A stretch of 64,000 nucleotides of DNA from DATKBT01 sp035546295 (lineage in GTDB: Bacteria > Acidobacteriota > Thermoanaerobaculia > Multivoradales > Multivoraceae), in NCBI GenBank assembly GCA_035546295.1, contig DATKBT010000020.1:45233-109232 (forward strand), written 5' to 3'. Below the pieces are notes generated by a model. That model had not been told where the DNA came from. It did not search any database and saw nothing but the letters and a program-made list of their open reading frames with translations. The position numbers and the translations under genes were made by a program. How positions within the stretch are numbered: position 1 is the stretch's first letter; the number at the start of each line of letters is the position of its first letter. Below are positions 45,103 through 53,270 of this stretch, one piece after another.

Positions 45103-47382
45103 ATGAAGAGACCTCTGCTGCTCGCGTTCCTGTCGTTGGCGGCCCTCGCGCTCGTCCTGCCCGCGGCCGCCAACGACCAGCGCTCGCTGCTCGGCTTCAC
45201 GCCGGACCGCGTCGACGACCAGCTCGAGCTCGAAGCGCGCTTCGACCAGACGCTCGACGCCGCCGAGCTGGTCGAATGGAACCGCCTGATGACTGTGGCG
45301 CCGCACCACGCCGGATCGCCGCAGGCGAGAGCGAACGCCGAATGGATGCTCGCGCGCTTCCGCGAGTGGGGGTTCGACGCCGAGATCGAGACCTACCACG
45401 TGCTGTTCCCGATCCCGAAGGTGCGCGAGCTGACGCTGCTCGAGCCGACGCGCTTCGAGGCGCGCCTGCAGGAGGACGTGCTCGAGGGGGACTCGACCTC
45501 GAGGATCGCGGTCGAGACCGGGCTGCCGCCGTTCAACGCCTACTCGGCCGACGGCGACGTCACCGCCGAGCTGGTCTACGTGAACCGCGGGATCCCCGAG
45601 GACTACGAGGAGCTCGACCGGCGCGGGATCGACGTCGCCGGCAAGGTGGTGATCGCCCGCTACGGCGGCTCGTGGCGCGGCATCAAGCCGAAGGTCGCCG
45701 CCGAGCACGGCGCGGTCGCCTGCCTGATCTTCAACGACCCGGGGGACGACGGCTACTTCCAGGGGGAGACCTATCCCGAGGGCTCGTTCAAGCCCGAGCG
45801 GGGCGTCCAGCGCGGCTCGGTCCTCGACCTGCCGCTGCGTCCGGGCGACCCGCTGACGCCGATGCGCGGCGCGACCGAGGACGCCGAGCGCCTCGAGCGC
45901 GCCGACGCCGAGACCCTGATGGAGATCCCGGTGCTGCCGCTGGCCTGGAAGGACGCGCAGCCCCTGCTCGAGGCGCTCGAGGGCCCGGTGGCGCCGCCCG
46001 GCTGGCGGGGCGCCCTGCCGATCACCTACCGGATCGGCCCGGGCCCGGCGAAGGTGCGCGTCCGGCTCGAGTTCGACTGGACTCTGGCCCCCGCGCACAA
46101 CGTGATCGCGCGGCTCGAGGGGGCGAAGCTTCCCGACGAGTGGATCGTGCGCGGCAATCACCACGACGCCTGGGTGATCGGCGGTCGCGACCCGATCAGC
46201 GGGCTGATCGCGCTGCTCGCCGAGGCCAAGGCGGTCGGCGCGCTGGCGGCGACCGGCTGGCGCCCCCGTCGTACTCTGGTCTACGCCGCCTGGGACGCCG
46301 AGGAACCCGGGCTGCTCGGGTCGACCGAGTGGGCCGAGCACCACGCCGACGAGCTGCGCGAGAAGGCCGCGGTCTACATCAACTCGGACTCCAACGGCCG
46401 CGGCTTCCTTTACGCCGGCGGCTCGCACGCGCTCGAGCGCCTGGTCGGCGAGGTCGCCGAGGCGGTGACCGACCCGCAGACCGGGGTCACGGTCGCTGAG
46501 CGGCTGCGCTCGGCGATCATCGTCGGCGGTCGTCCCGAGGAGGCGAAGCGGATGCTCGAGGGCGGTCCGTTGCGCATCTCGGCCCTGGGCTCCGGCAGCG
46601 ACTACTCCCCCTTCCTCCAGCACCTCGGGATCAGCTCGCTCAACCTCGGCTTCGGCGGCGAGAGCTCGGGAGGCGAGTACCACACCGCGTTCGACTCCCA
46701 CGACTTCTTCCGCCGCTTCGTCGATCCCGGCGGTGAGTACGGGGTGGCGCTCGCCCAGGTCGCCGGGCGGGTGAGCCTGCGCCTCGCCGAGGCCGACGTG
46801 CTCCCCTTCGACTTCGCGCCGACCGCGCACACCATCTCGGGCTACCTCGACGAGGTCATGGCGATGGCCGACGACGCGCGCGCTGCCGTCGCGCTCCACA
46901 ACCGGTTGGTGCGCGAGCGCCGCTACGAGCTGGCCGCCGATCCGAAGGACGAGCTGGCTCCCGCGCTGGTGAAGCCGGAGGTGCCTCACTTCAACTGGGC
47001 GCCCCTGCTCGAAGCGCGCGATCGGCTCGACGAGGCGGCCGCCGCCCAGTCGAAGGCGCTCTCCGAGAGGATTCACGGAGGGACCGCGGTCGGGGCCGAA
47101 GCGGCGGCCGCGATCGATCGCGCGCTCTACCTGGCCGAGCGCGCGATGACCTGGGACGAGGGGCTGCCGCGACGCCCCTGGTTCCGTCACCACGTCTACG
47201 CCCCCGGCTACTACACCGGCTACGGTGTCAAGACGCTGCCCGGGGTACGCGAGGCGATCGAAGAGGAGAGCTACGTGGAGGCACAGACCCAGATCGCGGT
47301 GCTCGCGGGGCGGCTCGACGCCCTCGCCCAGGCGCTCGAGGAGGCGGCGCGCCTGCTGTCCGCGCCGGGGACCGATGCTTGA
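45103..47382 (+). CDS. M28-family metallopeptidase, glutamate carboxypeptidase II-like
   Basis: The 759-residue protein has a signal peptide (LAFLSLAALALVLPAAA). Domain order is a protease-associated (PA) insert with VAGKVVIARYGGSWRG, the M28 catalytic core and a helical dimerisation domain at the C-terminus. Zinc ligands can be placed by family: His353 in GNHHDAW, Asp363 in GGRDPISG, the two Glu in AAWDAEEPGLLGS, the NSD Asp and the final His in GGEYHTAFDS. This matches glutamate carboxypeptidase II and transferrin-receptor relatives. It would trim peptides or N-acyl amino acids in the periplasm. The DUF924 gene starts within its last codons. Confidence 0.88.
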   Translation: MKRPLLLAFLSLAALALVLPAAANDQRSLLGFTPDRVDDQLELEARFDQTLDAAELVEWNRLMTVAPHHAGSPQARANAEWMLARFREWGFDAEIETYHVLFPIPKVRELTLLEPTRFEARLQEDVLEGDSTSRIAVETGLPPFNAYSADGDVTAELVYVNRGIPEDYEELDRRGIDVAGKVVIARYGGSWRGIKPKVAAEHGAVACLIFNDPGDDGYFQGETYPEGSFKPERGVQRGSVLDLPLRPGDPLTPMRGATEDAERLERADAETLMEIPVLPLAWKDAQPLLEALEGPVAPPGWRGALPITYRIGPGPAKVRVRLEFDWTLAPAHNVIARLEGAKLPDEWIVRGNHHDAWVIGGRDPISGLIALLAEAKAVGALAATGWRPRRTLVYAAWDAEEPGLLGSTEWAEHHADELREKAAVYINSDSNGRGFLYAGGSHALERLVGEVAEAVTDPQTGVTVAERLRSAIIVGGRPEEAKRMLEGGPLRISALGSGSDYSPFLQHLGISSLNLGFGGESSGGEYHTAFDSHDFFRRFVDPGGEYGVALAQVAGRVSLRLAEADVLPFDFAPTAHTISGYLDEVMAMADDARAAVALHNRLVRERRYELAADPKDELAPALVKPEVPHFNWAPLLEARDRLDEAAAAQSKALSERIHGGTAVGAEAAAAIDRALYLAERAMTWDEGLPRRPWFRHHVYAPGYYTGYGVKTLPGVREAIEEESYVEAQTQIAVLAGRLDALAQALEEAARLLSAPGTDA

Positions 47383-47995
47383 CCTGACCAGGGTGGCGCC
47401 CGGCGCCGCGAGGGTGCTGGAGTTCTGGTTCGGCGACGTCGACGACGACGGCTTGTCGCCGGCCGACCTGCGCGAGCGCTGGTTCAAGCAGGAGAAGGCG
47501 TTCGACGACGAGGTCCACGAGCGTTTCGGCGCCACCTGGAAGCGGGCCGCCCGGCGCGAGCTCGACCACTGGAACGAGAGCCCGCTCGGCAACGTGGCGC
47601 TGTGCATCGTGCTCGATCAGTTTCCGCGCAACATGTTCCGCGGCGAAGGCGCGATGTTCTCGAGCGACGGGCTGGGGCGCGCCGTGTGCCTCAATGGGAT
47701 CAACGCGCGGCGGGACGCCGAGCTCGTCTCCGACCTCGCCGTCTTCTTCTACATGCCGCTGATGCACAGCGAGCAGCGCGCCGACCAGCACCTCGGAATG
47801 CGCATGTTCTCCCTGCTGGTGGAGCGATCGCCCCCCGGCGCGCGGGAGGCGATGGCGACCAACTTCGACTTCATGCGCCGCCACTTCGAGATCGTCGACC
47901 GCTTCGGGCGGTTGCCGCACCGCAACCAGTCCCTCGATCGCGACTCGACGCCGGAGGAGATCGAGTTCCTGAACACGCCCGGGTCGTCGTTCTAG
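47375..47995 (+). CDS. DUF924 family protein
   Basis: The 206-residue protein starts at the ATG at 47375, which overlaps the end of the M28 gene by eight bases, so expression is coupled. The DUF924 signature is clear: VLEFWFGDVDDDGLSPADLR near the start, RWFKQEKAFDDEV, LGNVALCIVLDQFPRNMFR, FFYMPLMHSEQRADQ and a MRRHFEIVDRFGRLPHRNQ end, all in the usual order. These proteins have a TPR-like helical fold; their biochemical role is not established. There is no signal peptide, so it is cytoplasmic, unlike its secreted neighbour. Confidence 0.88.
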   Translation: MLDLTRVAPGAARVLEFWFGDVDDDGLSPADLRERWFKQEKAFDDEVHERFGATWKRAARRELDHWNESPLGNVALCIVLDQFPRNMFRGEGAMFSSDGLGRAVCLNGINARRDAELVSDLAVFFYMPLMHSEQRADQHLGMRMFSLLVERSPPGAREAMATNFDFMRRHFEIVDRFGRLPHRNQSLDRDSTPEEIEFLNTPGSSF

Positions 47996-48331
47996 CCTCC
48001 GATCTGCTTGGGCGCGCTGCGCGCGCTATAGCAGATCTCCGGCTAGACATTTCTCGCGGCTCCACCTCGAGCTGAGGTAGCCGAAGCGAGAGACGGTGAG
48101 GCGCGCTGAGCCTGCGAAGCGGGCCGAGCCCAGCGCCTGCGGCTCGTCGCCGCGGACAGCCGTAGAACCGGATCCCGATGACCCGGACAGGCACCCCAGC
48201 CTCCGATCTGCTTGGGTGCGCTGCTCCTGCGATAGCAGGTCTCCGGCTCGCGATTCTCGCGGCTCCATGCGCCTCCAGCTCGTCGCCGCTGACAGCCGCC
48301 AAACCGCATTTCGAGCTGTCGGACAGGCTCC
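47994..48331. repeat. Imperfect tandem duplication downstream of DUF924
   Basis: Unit 1 (47994-48197) and unit 2 (48198-48331) both begin AGCCTCCGATCTGCTTGGG, contain a hairpin-forming AGCAG(A/G)TCTCCGGCT, share GCTCGTCGCCGC and end at GGACAGGC. Unit 2 lacks about 70 bp in the middle. The first unit overlaps the DUF924 stop. Confidence 0.75.
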
Positions 48332-48393
48332 TATAGCCTTCTCTCCTCATGAAGACGATCGTCATGAAGAGTCCGGGCTGAGGCCGACGGCTG

Positions 48394-49323
48394 GTGGCGG
48401 GCGGTTGCACTTCCCATCCGCTGCGGCCGGCTCGTTTCCGCTGCGACGGTTGCGAGCGCCTGCTCTGCGACGAGTGCATCCGGGAGGGGCATCGGCTCCT
48501 GATCTGTGCGCTGTGTGGCGAGCGCGCGCTGTCGCTCGCGGCCGAAGGTCCAGCGAGCGTCAAGGAGCTGCGCGCCGTCCGCCAGGATCGCGCCAACGTC
48601 TCCTACGGGTGGCCGGAGCTCCTGCGCTACTGCTTCCGCGGCGACGGGGTCTGGATCTTCGGCTTCACCATCGCCATCTTCGGCGTCTTCCAGTTCCTCC
48701 TGCTGGCCGCCATCGCGGCGCCCCCGGCGCAGAAGCTCCTGCCGATCGCCCTGTCGGCGCTGTGCATGGTGCTCATCCTGTGGATCGTGCCGCCGCAACT
48801 CGTGCGGATCGTGCGCACGACCTTCCGGGGTCGCAACGAGCTGCCCGAGTGGGCGCCCGCGCACGAGATCTCCGAGCGATCGCGCGAGATCGTGGCGTTG
48901 CTGCTCGCCGTGCTGGTCGGTCTGGCGCCGAGCGCGCTCCTGCTGCGGGTGCTGGGCTGCTCACCGTCGCTGGAGGAGCCCGCGCTCCTCTGCCAGCTCG
49001 TCGTGCTCGCGACGCTGCCGCTGATGGTGGCGCTGAGCTGTGTCGGCTTCGCGGCGTTCGCCGAGTTCGACAGCCGCTGGCTGGTGCTGCGGATCGACCT
49101 GCACCTGCGGTTCCTGGCCGCGGCTCGGCGCGACGCCTCGACAACGGTCGGTGCGATCATCCTCGGCATGGTCCTCGCGTTGCTCGTCGGTGCGCTGCTC
49201 GGCTCGGTCCCCCTGATGGTCGTGATCCCCTACGTCCTGTTCACGGCAGCGCACTCCATCGGCACGCTCTTCCGGCGTCACCGCGCCCTGGTCGACGGTC
49301 TCTACGCCGCGTCCGCAGATTGA
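48394..49323 (+). CDS. Membrane protein with an N-terminal zinc-binding B-box-like motif
   Basis: The 309-residue protein starts at a GTG at 48394. The first 50 residues carry a Cys/His cluster, CTSHP, FRCDGCERLLCDECIREGH and ICALCGE, spaced like a B-box or double zinc ribbon. Four to five hydrophobic segments follow, for example FTIAIFGVFQFLLLAAIA, LPIALSALCMVLILWIV, IVALLLAVLVGLAPSALLL and GAIILGMVLALLVGALLG. This B-box plus membrane domain layout occurs in bacterial proteins of unknown function. The preceding repeat region leaves no room for a close upstream operon partner. Confidence 0.7.
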   Translation: MAGGCTSHPLRPARFRCDGCERLLCDECIREGHRLLICALCGERALSLAAEGPASVKELRAVRQDRANVSYGWPELLRYCFRGDGVWIFGFTIAIFGVFQFLLLAAIAAPPAQKLLPIALSALCMVLILWIVPPQLVRIVRTTFRGRNELPEWAPAHEISERSREIVALLLAVLVGLAPSALLLRVLGCSPSLEEPALLCQLVVLATLPLMVALSCVGFAAFAEFDSRWLVLRIDLHLRFLAAARRDASTTVGAIILGMVLALLVGALLGSVPLMVVIPYVLFTAAHSIGTLFRRHRALVDGLYAASAD

Positions 49324-49484
49324 TGCCGGAGGTGAGCGCGGGGCCGGCAACGCAGAACGTGTCTGCCGCGACCTGCAGGTGAGGCGCCGGAGACGCTGGA
49401 GACGACGCCCCGAAACGACCTGGCAGACGAGGATCCGGCAACCCGGGGGGTAAGGTACACGTAGTCCGCAATCGGAGGATCCTG

Positions 49485-50144
49485 TTGGTGTCGACGCTGC
49501 TGCAGATCGGAGTGGGTGCCGGTGTCGTGATCCTGGCCTGGGTGGCTTGGAGGACGTGGCGGCGCTCGCGAAGCGGCGAGCTCCGGCGGCTCGCGCCGGC
49601 GCTGAAGATCGAGCCCGCGCAGCCGGCGCGGGTCCACGAGACCGGCTGGCTCGAGAACCCGGGCGGGAGGTTGCCGGCGGGAACCGTCGAGAACGTCTGG
49701 GCGGGGGAAGTGCTCGACTCGCGACTGCTCCTGTTCGAGCTGGCGCCGCCGGGGCGCAAGGCCGACCCCGTCGCGCTCTTCGGCGTCGAGGGCAAGGCGG
49801 TGCCGCCCTTCGATCTGATCCCGCGCGACGGCGCGCCGGCGGGGGGCGAGGGCGAGGTGCCGTTCACCGACGGCGAGCGCTTCGGGGAGGTCTACCGCCT
49901 CGTATGCGCCGAGCCCGCGATCACCGACCACCTGTTCCGGCGCGACGTCACCGGCTTCTTCGAGCGCGCCGAGAACCTCAACTGGCGGGTGACGTCGAAC
50001 GGCGCCTGGCTGGGGGTCACCACCTGGCCCCTCGCCGAGCGCGAGCGCCGGCTCAGCGCCAAGCACCTCGCAGCTTTCCTCGAGGACGCCAAGCTGGTGT
50101 TCCGGGTCCTGCTCGGCGAGAGCCCGAGACCGCGGATCCGGTAG
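49485..50144 (+). CDS. Membrane-anchored hypothetical protein
   Basis: The 219-residue frame starts at a TTG at 49485 with GGAGG 6 nt upstream; a GTG at 49488 is equally possible. Residues 3-22 (TLLQIGVGAGVVILAWVAW) form one membrane anchor. The rest is a soluble domain with FGVEGKAVPPFDLIPRDG, DGERFGEVYRLVCAEPA and RRDVTGFFERAENLNWRV. I do not recognise the family. Codon use is typical of the neighbours, and a close downstream stop followed by a long gap suggests a single-gene transcript. Confidence 0.65.
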   Translation: MVSTLLQIGVGAGVVILAWVAWRTWRRSRSGELRRLAPALKIEPAQPARVHETGWLENPGGRLPAGTVENVWAGEVLDSRLLLFELAPPGRKADPVALFGVEGKAVPPFDLIPRDGAPAGGEGEVPFTDGERFGEVYRLVCAEPAITDHLFRRDVTGFFERAENLNWRVTSNGAWLGVTTWPLAERERRLSAKHLAAFLEDAKLVFRVLLGESPRPRIR

Positions 50145-50599
50145 GAGGCGCTCCTTGCGCGATCGGTGACCGGGGCTCCCGTCCGGCCGATCAGGGGTCG
50201 GCTGACGGATCGACCGCAACGACTCGGCGCCCGACACGCGCCATCGATCGGCCGACCCGGACCGCCTCGCCTCCGGCCTTCCGGGCGCCTCTCCGCGCTG
50301 GTCGAGCCCGGAGCTAAAGAGTCGAAAGGCGTCTCGAGGAGCTGATAAGGTCCCCGCACCGCTCGGGAGTCCAGCCTTTCCAGCGCCCGGCCGAGGCCGA
50401 AAGGCTGCTCGGCTCAGGACCCCCTTCGGGCTCGAATCGACCTCCGCTGTGTCGCGCCCAGCTTCCATCTCCGTACCGAGCCGGGCGTGCCGGCCGAGCG
50501 AGGCTCACCTGATCGCCACTCCGAGCCGCCGAGCTCCGCGGGACGAAAGCTCCTGACGACTTGCCGCGGCGCGGCCGGTGAGCCGGCGCCAGCGCCACG
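50145..50599 (+). other. Intergenic region without recognised features
   Basis: This 455-bp stretch has no frame with convincing coding character on either strand, no T-rich terminator and no clear repeat. The end leads into the isoprenylcysteine-methyltransferase-like gene. Confidence 0.45.
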
Positions 50600-51577
50600 A
50601 TGAGCCTTCAGAGACCTCCCATGCAGAAGGACCAGCCATCGGTGGCGGCCGACGTTGAGGCGGAGCCTCGTCCGACGGTCGGTCTGGCGGTCGCCGAGAG
50701 CTCGAAGGCGGAGACGGCGGCCTCCCCCGGCAGTGCGACGGTCGATTCGCCGCGGCTGGTGGCGACGCCGGTGCGCGGAGCGGTGGAAGCCGAGCCCGAG
50801 TCGCCGGCGCTCGAGCGCCCGGCGGCCCTGATCGATCGCTTCGCCAGCCAGGGTTTGTTCCTGTTCCGCTACCGGAGCCTGTTCACGGTCATCCTGCTCC
50901 CCGCGGCAGGGTTCGCGATCTACCAGCAGCGGCGGCTCGGCGTCGCTCCCGATCCCGGCCTCGCCTGGTTCCTGGCGGGCCTCGGCTGCTGCCTGCTCGG
51001 ACTGACGGTGCGCGCCCTGACGCTCGGCTACGTCCCTGGCGGCACCTCGGGTCGCGACACCCGCAAGCCGCGGGCGGAGGTGCTCAACACCACCGGCATG
51101 TATTCGATCACGCGCCATCCGATCTACCTGGGCAACGTTCTGATGCTGCTCGGCTACACCGTCGCGTTGCGCGTTTGGTGGTTCCCGCTGCTCGCGGTGC
51201 TGGTGTACTGGTTGCTGTTCGAGCGGATCATGGCGGCGGAGGAGCGCTACCTGGCGCGCCGTTTCGGAGCTGAGTTCACGCGCTGGGCGCAGCGCACACC
51301 AATCTTCTGGCCGCGGTTTCGCTCGTGGCGCAGCCCCGACCTGCCGTTCTGCTGGCGCAGCGTGCTCCGCCGCGAGTACAACTCGGTCAACCTGATCGCC
51401 ACCATGCTGGTCTTCGCGCGATTCGCCAACCAGGTCCTCGTCGGCGGCATGTCGCCTGCCCATTGGGCGCGCGAAGACTCCTGGTTGCTGTGGAGCTATG
51501 CGGCCGTGGTGGCGGGTTTCTTCGTGCTGCGCGCCCTGCGCAGGCACACCCGCCTGCTCAAGCCCACGGGAAGATAG
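50600..51577 (+). CDS. Isoprenylcysteine methyltransferase-like membrane protein
   Basis: The 325-residue frame begins at the ATG at 50600; the first 75 residues are low complexity. Membrane spans follow from about residue 96 (LFTVILLPAAGFAIY). The methyltransferase signature is GMYSITRHPIYLGNVLML, and downstream EERYLARRFGAEFTRW gives the E-x(3,4)-L-x(4)-F pattern. These belong to the ICMT/phospholipid methyltransferase superfamily that binds S-adenosylmethionine. The substrate may be a lipid. The C-terminal part adds two more spans, a longer form than usual. Confidence 0.78.
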   Translation: MSLQRPPMQKDQPSVAADVEAEPRPTVGLAVAESSKAETAASPGSATVDSPRLVATPVRGAVEAEPESPALERPAALIDRFASQGLFLFRYRSLFTVILLPAAGFAIYQQRRLGVAPDPGLAWFLAGLGCCLLGLTVRALTLGYVPGGTSGRDTRKPRAEVLNTTGMYSITRHPIYLGNVLMLLGYTVALRVWWFPLLAVLVYWLLFERIMAAEERYLARRFGAEFTRWAQRTPIFWPRFRSWRSPDLPFCWRSVLRREYNSVNLIATMLVFARFANQVLVGGMSPAHWAREDSWLLWSYAAVVAGFFVLRALRRHTRLLKPTGR

Positions 51578-51621
51578 GCTGGCGGGGCGATCGGAGAGCT
51601 GGTCGGAAGACGGCTCTCGAG

Positions 51622-53154
51622 ATGGGCAGAGGAGACCAGCCGCGGCGGGACATGTTCGTCGACCGGGAGTCAGCGATCTCGCCGCCGCCGGGCGAGCCGG
51701 CGCGTGCCTCGGCCTTGCGCTGGATCGTGGCGACCTTCCTCGCCGGCAGCGCGCTGCAGGTCTGGATGATCCTGCGCTCCTGGGTCTACTTCGACCAGGT
51801 GCTGCTGCTGCGCCTGGGCCTGCGCTGGGCGGTCGATCACGAGCTCGTCGCCTGGGGCAAGGTGATGAGCGGCGGCGGCGCGATCCCCGGCTGCGCGCTC
51901 GAGCTCGCGGTCGGGCTGCCGCTCTCGCTGTGGATGGATGCGCGCAGTCCGCTCCTGTTCCTCTTCGTCAGTCATCTGCTCGCCGGAGTCCTCCTGGTGC
52001 GGCTGCTCTGGCGGTGGGTGGCGGCCGACGTCGCCCTCTGGTTCGCGGTCCTCTACTGGCTGTCGCCCTGGCGCCTCTTCCACGGCGGCTTCCTCTGGGA
52101 GCCGGGCTACCTCCTGCTGCCGGCTGCCGTCGCGCTCTGGGCGGGCTTCGCGTTGCGGCCCGGCCACCCTGCCTCGAGGGGCCCTGCCTCGAACGAACCT
52201 GTCTCGAAGGGCGCTGTCTCGAAGGGCGCCGCCTCGAGGGACCCGGCGGCGAGGGGAGTGCGCATCGGCGCGTCGGCGGCGCTGGGCGCGTCGGTGACGC
52301 TGGCGCCGCAGCTTCACGCCTCGGGGATCCTCCTCGGGGCTCAGACGCTCCTCCTCCTGCTGCCGCCCGCGCGCCGGATCCGGCCGTCCTGGGGCGGCCT
52401 CGTCGCCGGATCGTCGCTCGGACTCCTGCCGCTCGTTCCCGCCGCGCGCGCTCTGGCCGTCGGCGAGCTCCCACCCTGGGCGCCGGTCGAGGGGAGGCTG
52501 TTCGCCGGGCTGATCGAGGTTCATCCTCTGCTCAAGAGCCTGACGCTGTGGGTGAGGATCGCCTCGGCCGAGACCGCGCGCCGTCTGCTCGAGACGGTCT
52601 TCGTGCGCGACTACGGCGGCCGGGTCGACGCCGCGCCGCCGAGCGAGCTCGCCTGGCTCTGGGTGGGACCGCTGGCCGCGATCGCCGTCGCCTCGGCGGT
52701 GCTGGTGGCGGTCGCGCAGTGGCGCGTGATGGGGCCGCGATCGCGCATCGCGCCGCGCGCGCGCGCGGGCGCCGCGGAAGAGCCGGTCGCGTGGCTGATC
52801 CACGGCTCGAAGACCGCTCTGCTCGTCCTGCTGGCCGCCACCGCGCTGTCACCGGTCAGTCCGCAGATGCGCTACGTGCTGGTGTTCCTTCACTTCGCCT
52901 GCCTGCCGGTCGCGTTGTGGCTGGTGAGAGCGCTCCCCGAGCTCGGCAATCGGCTCCGCTCCGCGATCGTGGTTCTGGTCCTGATCCGCGTGCCGATGGC
53001 GCTGGTGCTCGGCTTCGGGCACCCGATGTACCGCCCGCCCGACGACGCTGCCGCCCGGGCGCGCCTGTCCGGCGAGGCGCTGCAGGAGCTCGAGCTGATG
53101 CCCGCTCCCTTCGGGTCGGGCAAGGAGCGTGAGCTCCCCGTCGGCGTTCGGTAG
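51622..53154 (+). CDS. GT-C-type integral membrane protein with 15-bp tandem repeat
   Basis: The frame starts at an ATG at 51622 (510 residues); an ATG at 51652 is an alternative. Ten or more hydrophobic segments alternate with short loops, for example ILRSWVYFDQVLLLRLGL, WVAADVALWFAVLYWLSP and LLVLLAATALSPVSPQMRYVL. A periplasmic loop has GFLWEPGYLLLPAAV. This layout resembles ArnT/PMT-type glycosyltransferases, but the usual DE or DD motif at the first loop is not clear, so the assignment is tentative. A minisatellite at 52171-52260 codes for a short repetitive loop (RGPASNEPVSKGAVSKGAASRD). Confidence 0.62.
   Translation: MGRGDQPRRDMFVDRESAISPPPGEPARASALRWIVATFLAGSALQVWMILRSWVYFDQVLLLRLGLRWAVDHELVAWGKVMSGGGAIPGCALELAVGLPLSLWMDARSPLLFLFVSHLLAGVLLVRLLWRWVAADVALWFAVLYWLSPWRLFHGGFLWEPGYLLLPAAVALWAGFALRPGHPASRGPASNEPVSKGAVSKGAASRDPAARGVRIGASAALGASVTLAPQLHASGILLGAQTLLLLLPPARRIRPSWGGLVAGSSLGLLPLVPAARALAVGELPPWAPVEGRLFAGLIEVHPLLKSLTLWVRIASAETARRLLETVFVRDYGGRVDAAPPSELAWLWVGPLAAIAVASAVLVAVAQWRVMGPRSRIAPRARAGAAEEPVAWLIHGSKTALLVLLAATALSPVSPQMRYVLVFLHFACLPVALWLVRALPELGNRLRSAIVVLVLIRVPMALVLGFGHPMYRPPDDAAARARLSGEALQELELMPAPFGSGKERELPVGVR
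52171..52260 (+). repeat. 15-bp in-frame minisatellite
   Basis: Six units of 15 bp (52171, 52186, 52201, 52216, 52231, 52246) share the pattern G(C/T)CTCGARGGGNCC or degenerate forms of it. They encode five-residue units in a loop of the GT-C-like protein and may vary in copy number. Confidence 0.78.
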
Positions 53155-53183
53155 GAGCCTCGTGGCTTCAGCGGCCCGACGCG

Positions 53184-53228
53184 AGATCGGGGACAGGAAC
53201 CGAATAGATCGTTACCTGTCCCCGATCT
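53184..53228. repeat. REP-like palindrome between convergent genes
   Basis: Near-perfect inverted arms AGATCGGGGACAGGAAC (53184-53200) and GTTACCTGTCCCCGATCT (53211-53228) flank a 10-bp loop. It lies between the stops of the GT-C-like gene and the esterase-sialidase gene and could form a hairpin in either transcript. Confidence 0.82.
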
Positions 53229-53270
53229 TGGTCATCATCCACCACGATCGGCCGGAAGCCGCCCCGGACG

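Noticed and set aside
41258..45106. 1282-residue plus-strand frame over gdhA and the S9 peptidase
   Set aside because: It is out of frame with two well-supported genes and has only Arg-rich composition.
48026..48309. Two minus-strand frames of 80-88 codons in the tandem repeat
   Set aside because: They arise from the repeated units and encode no recognisable or consistent protein.
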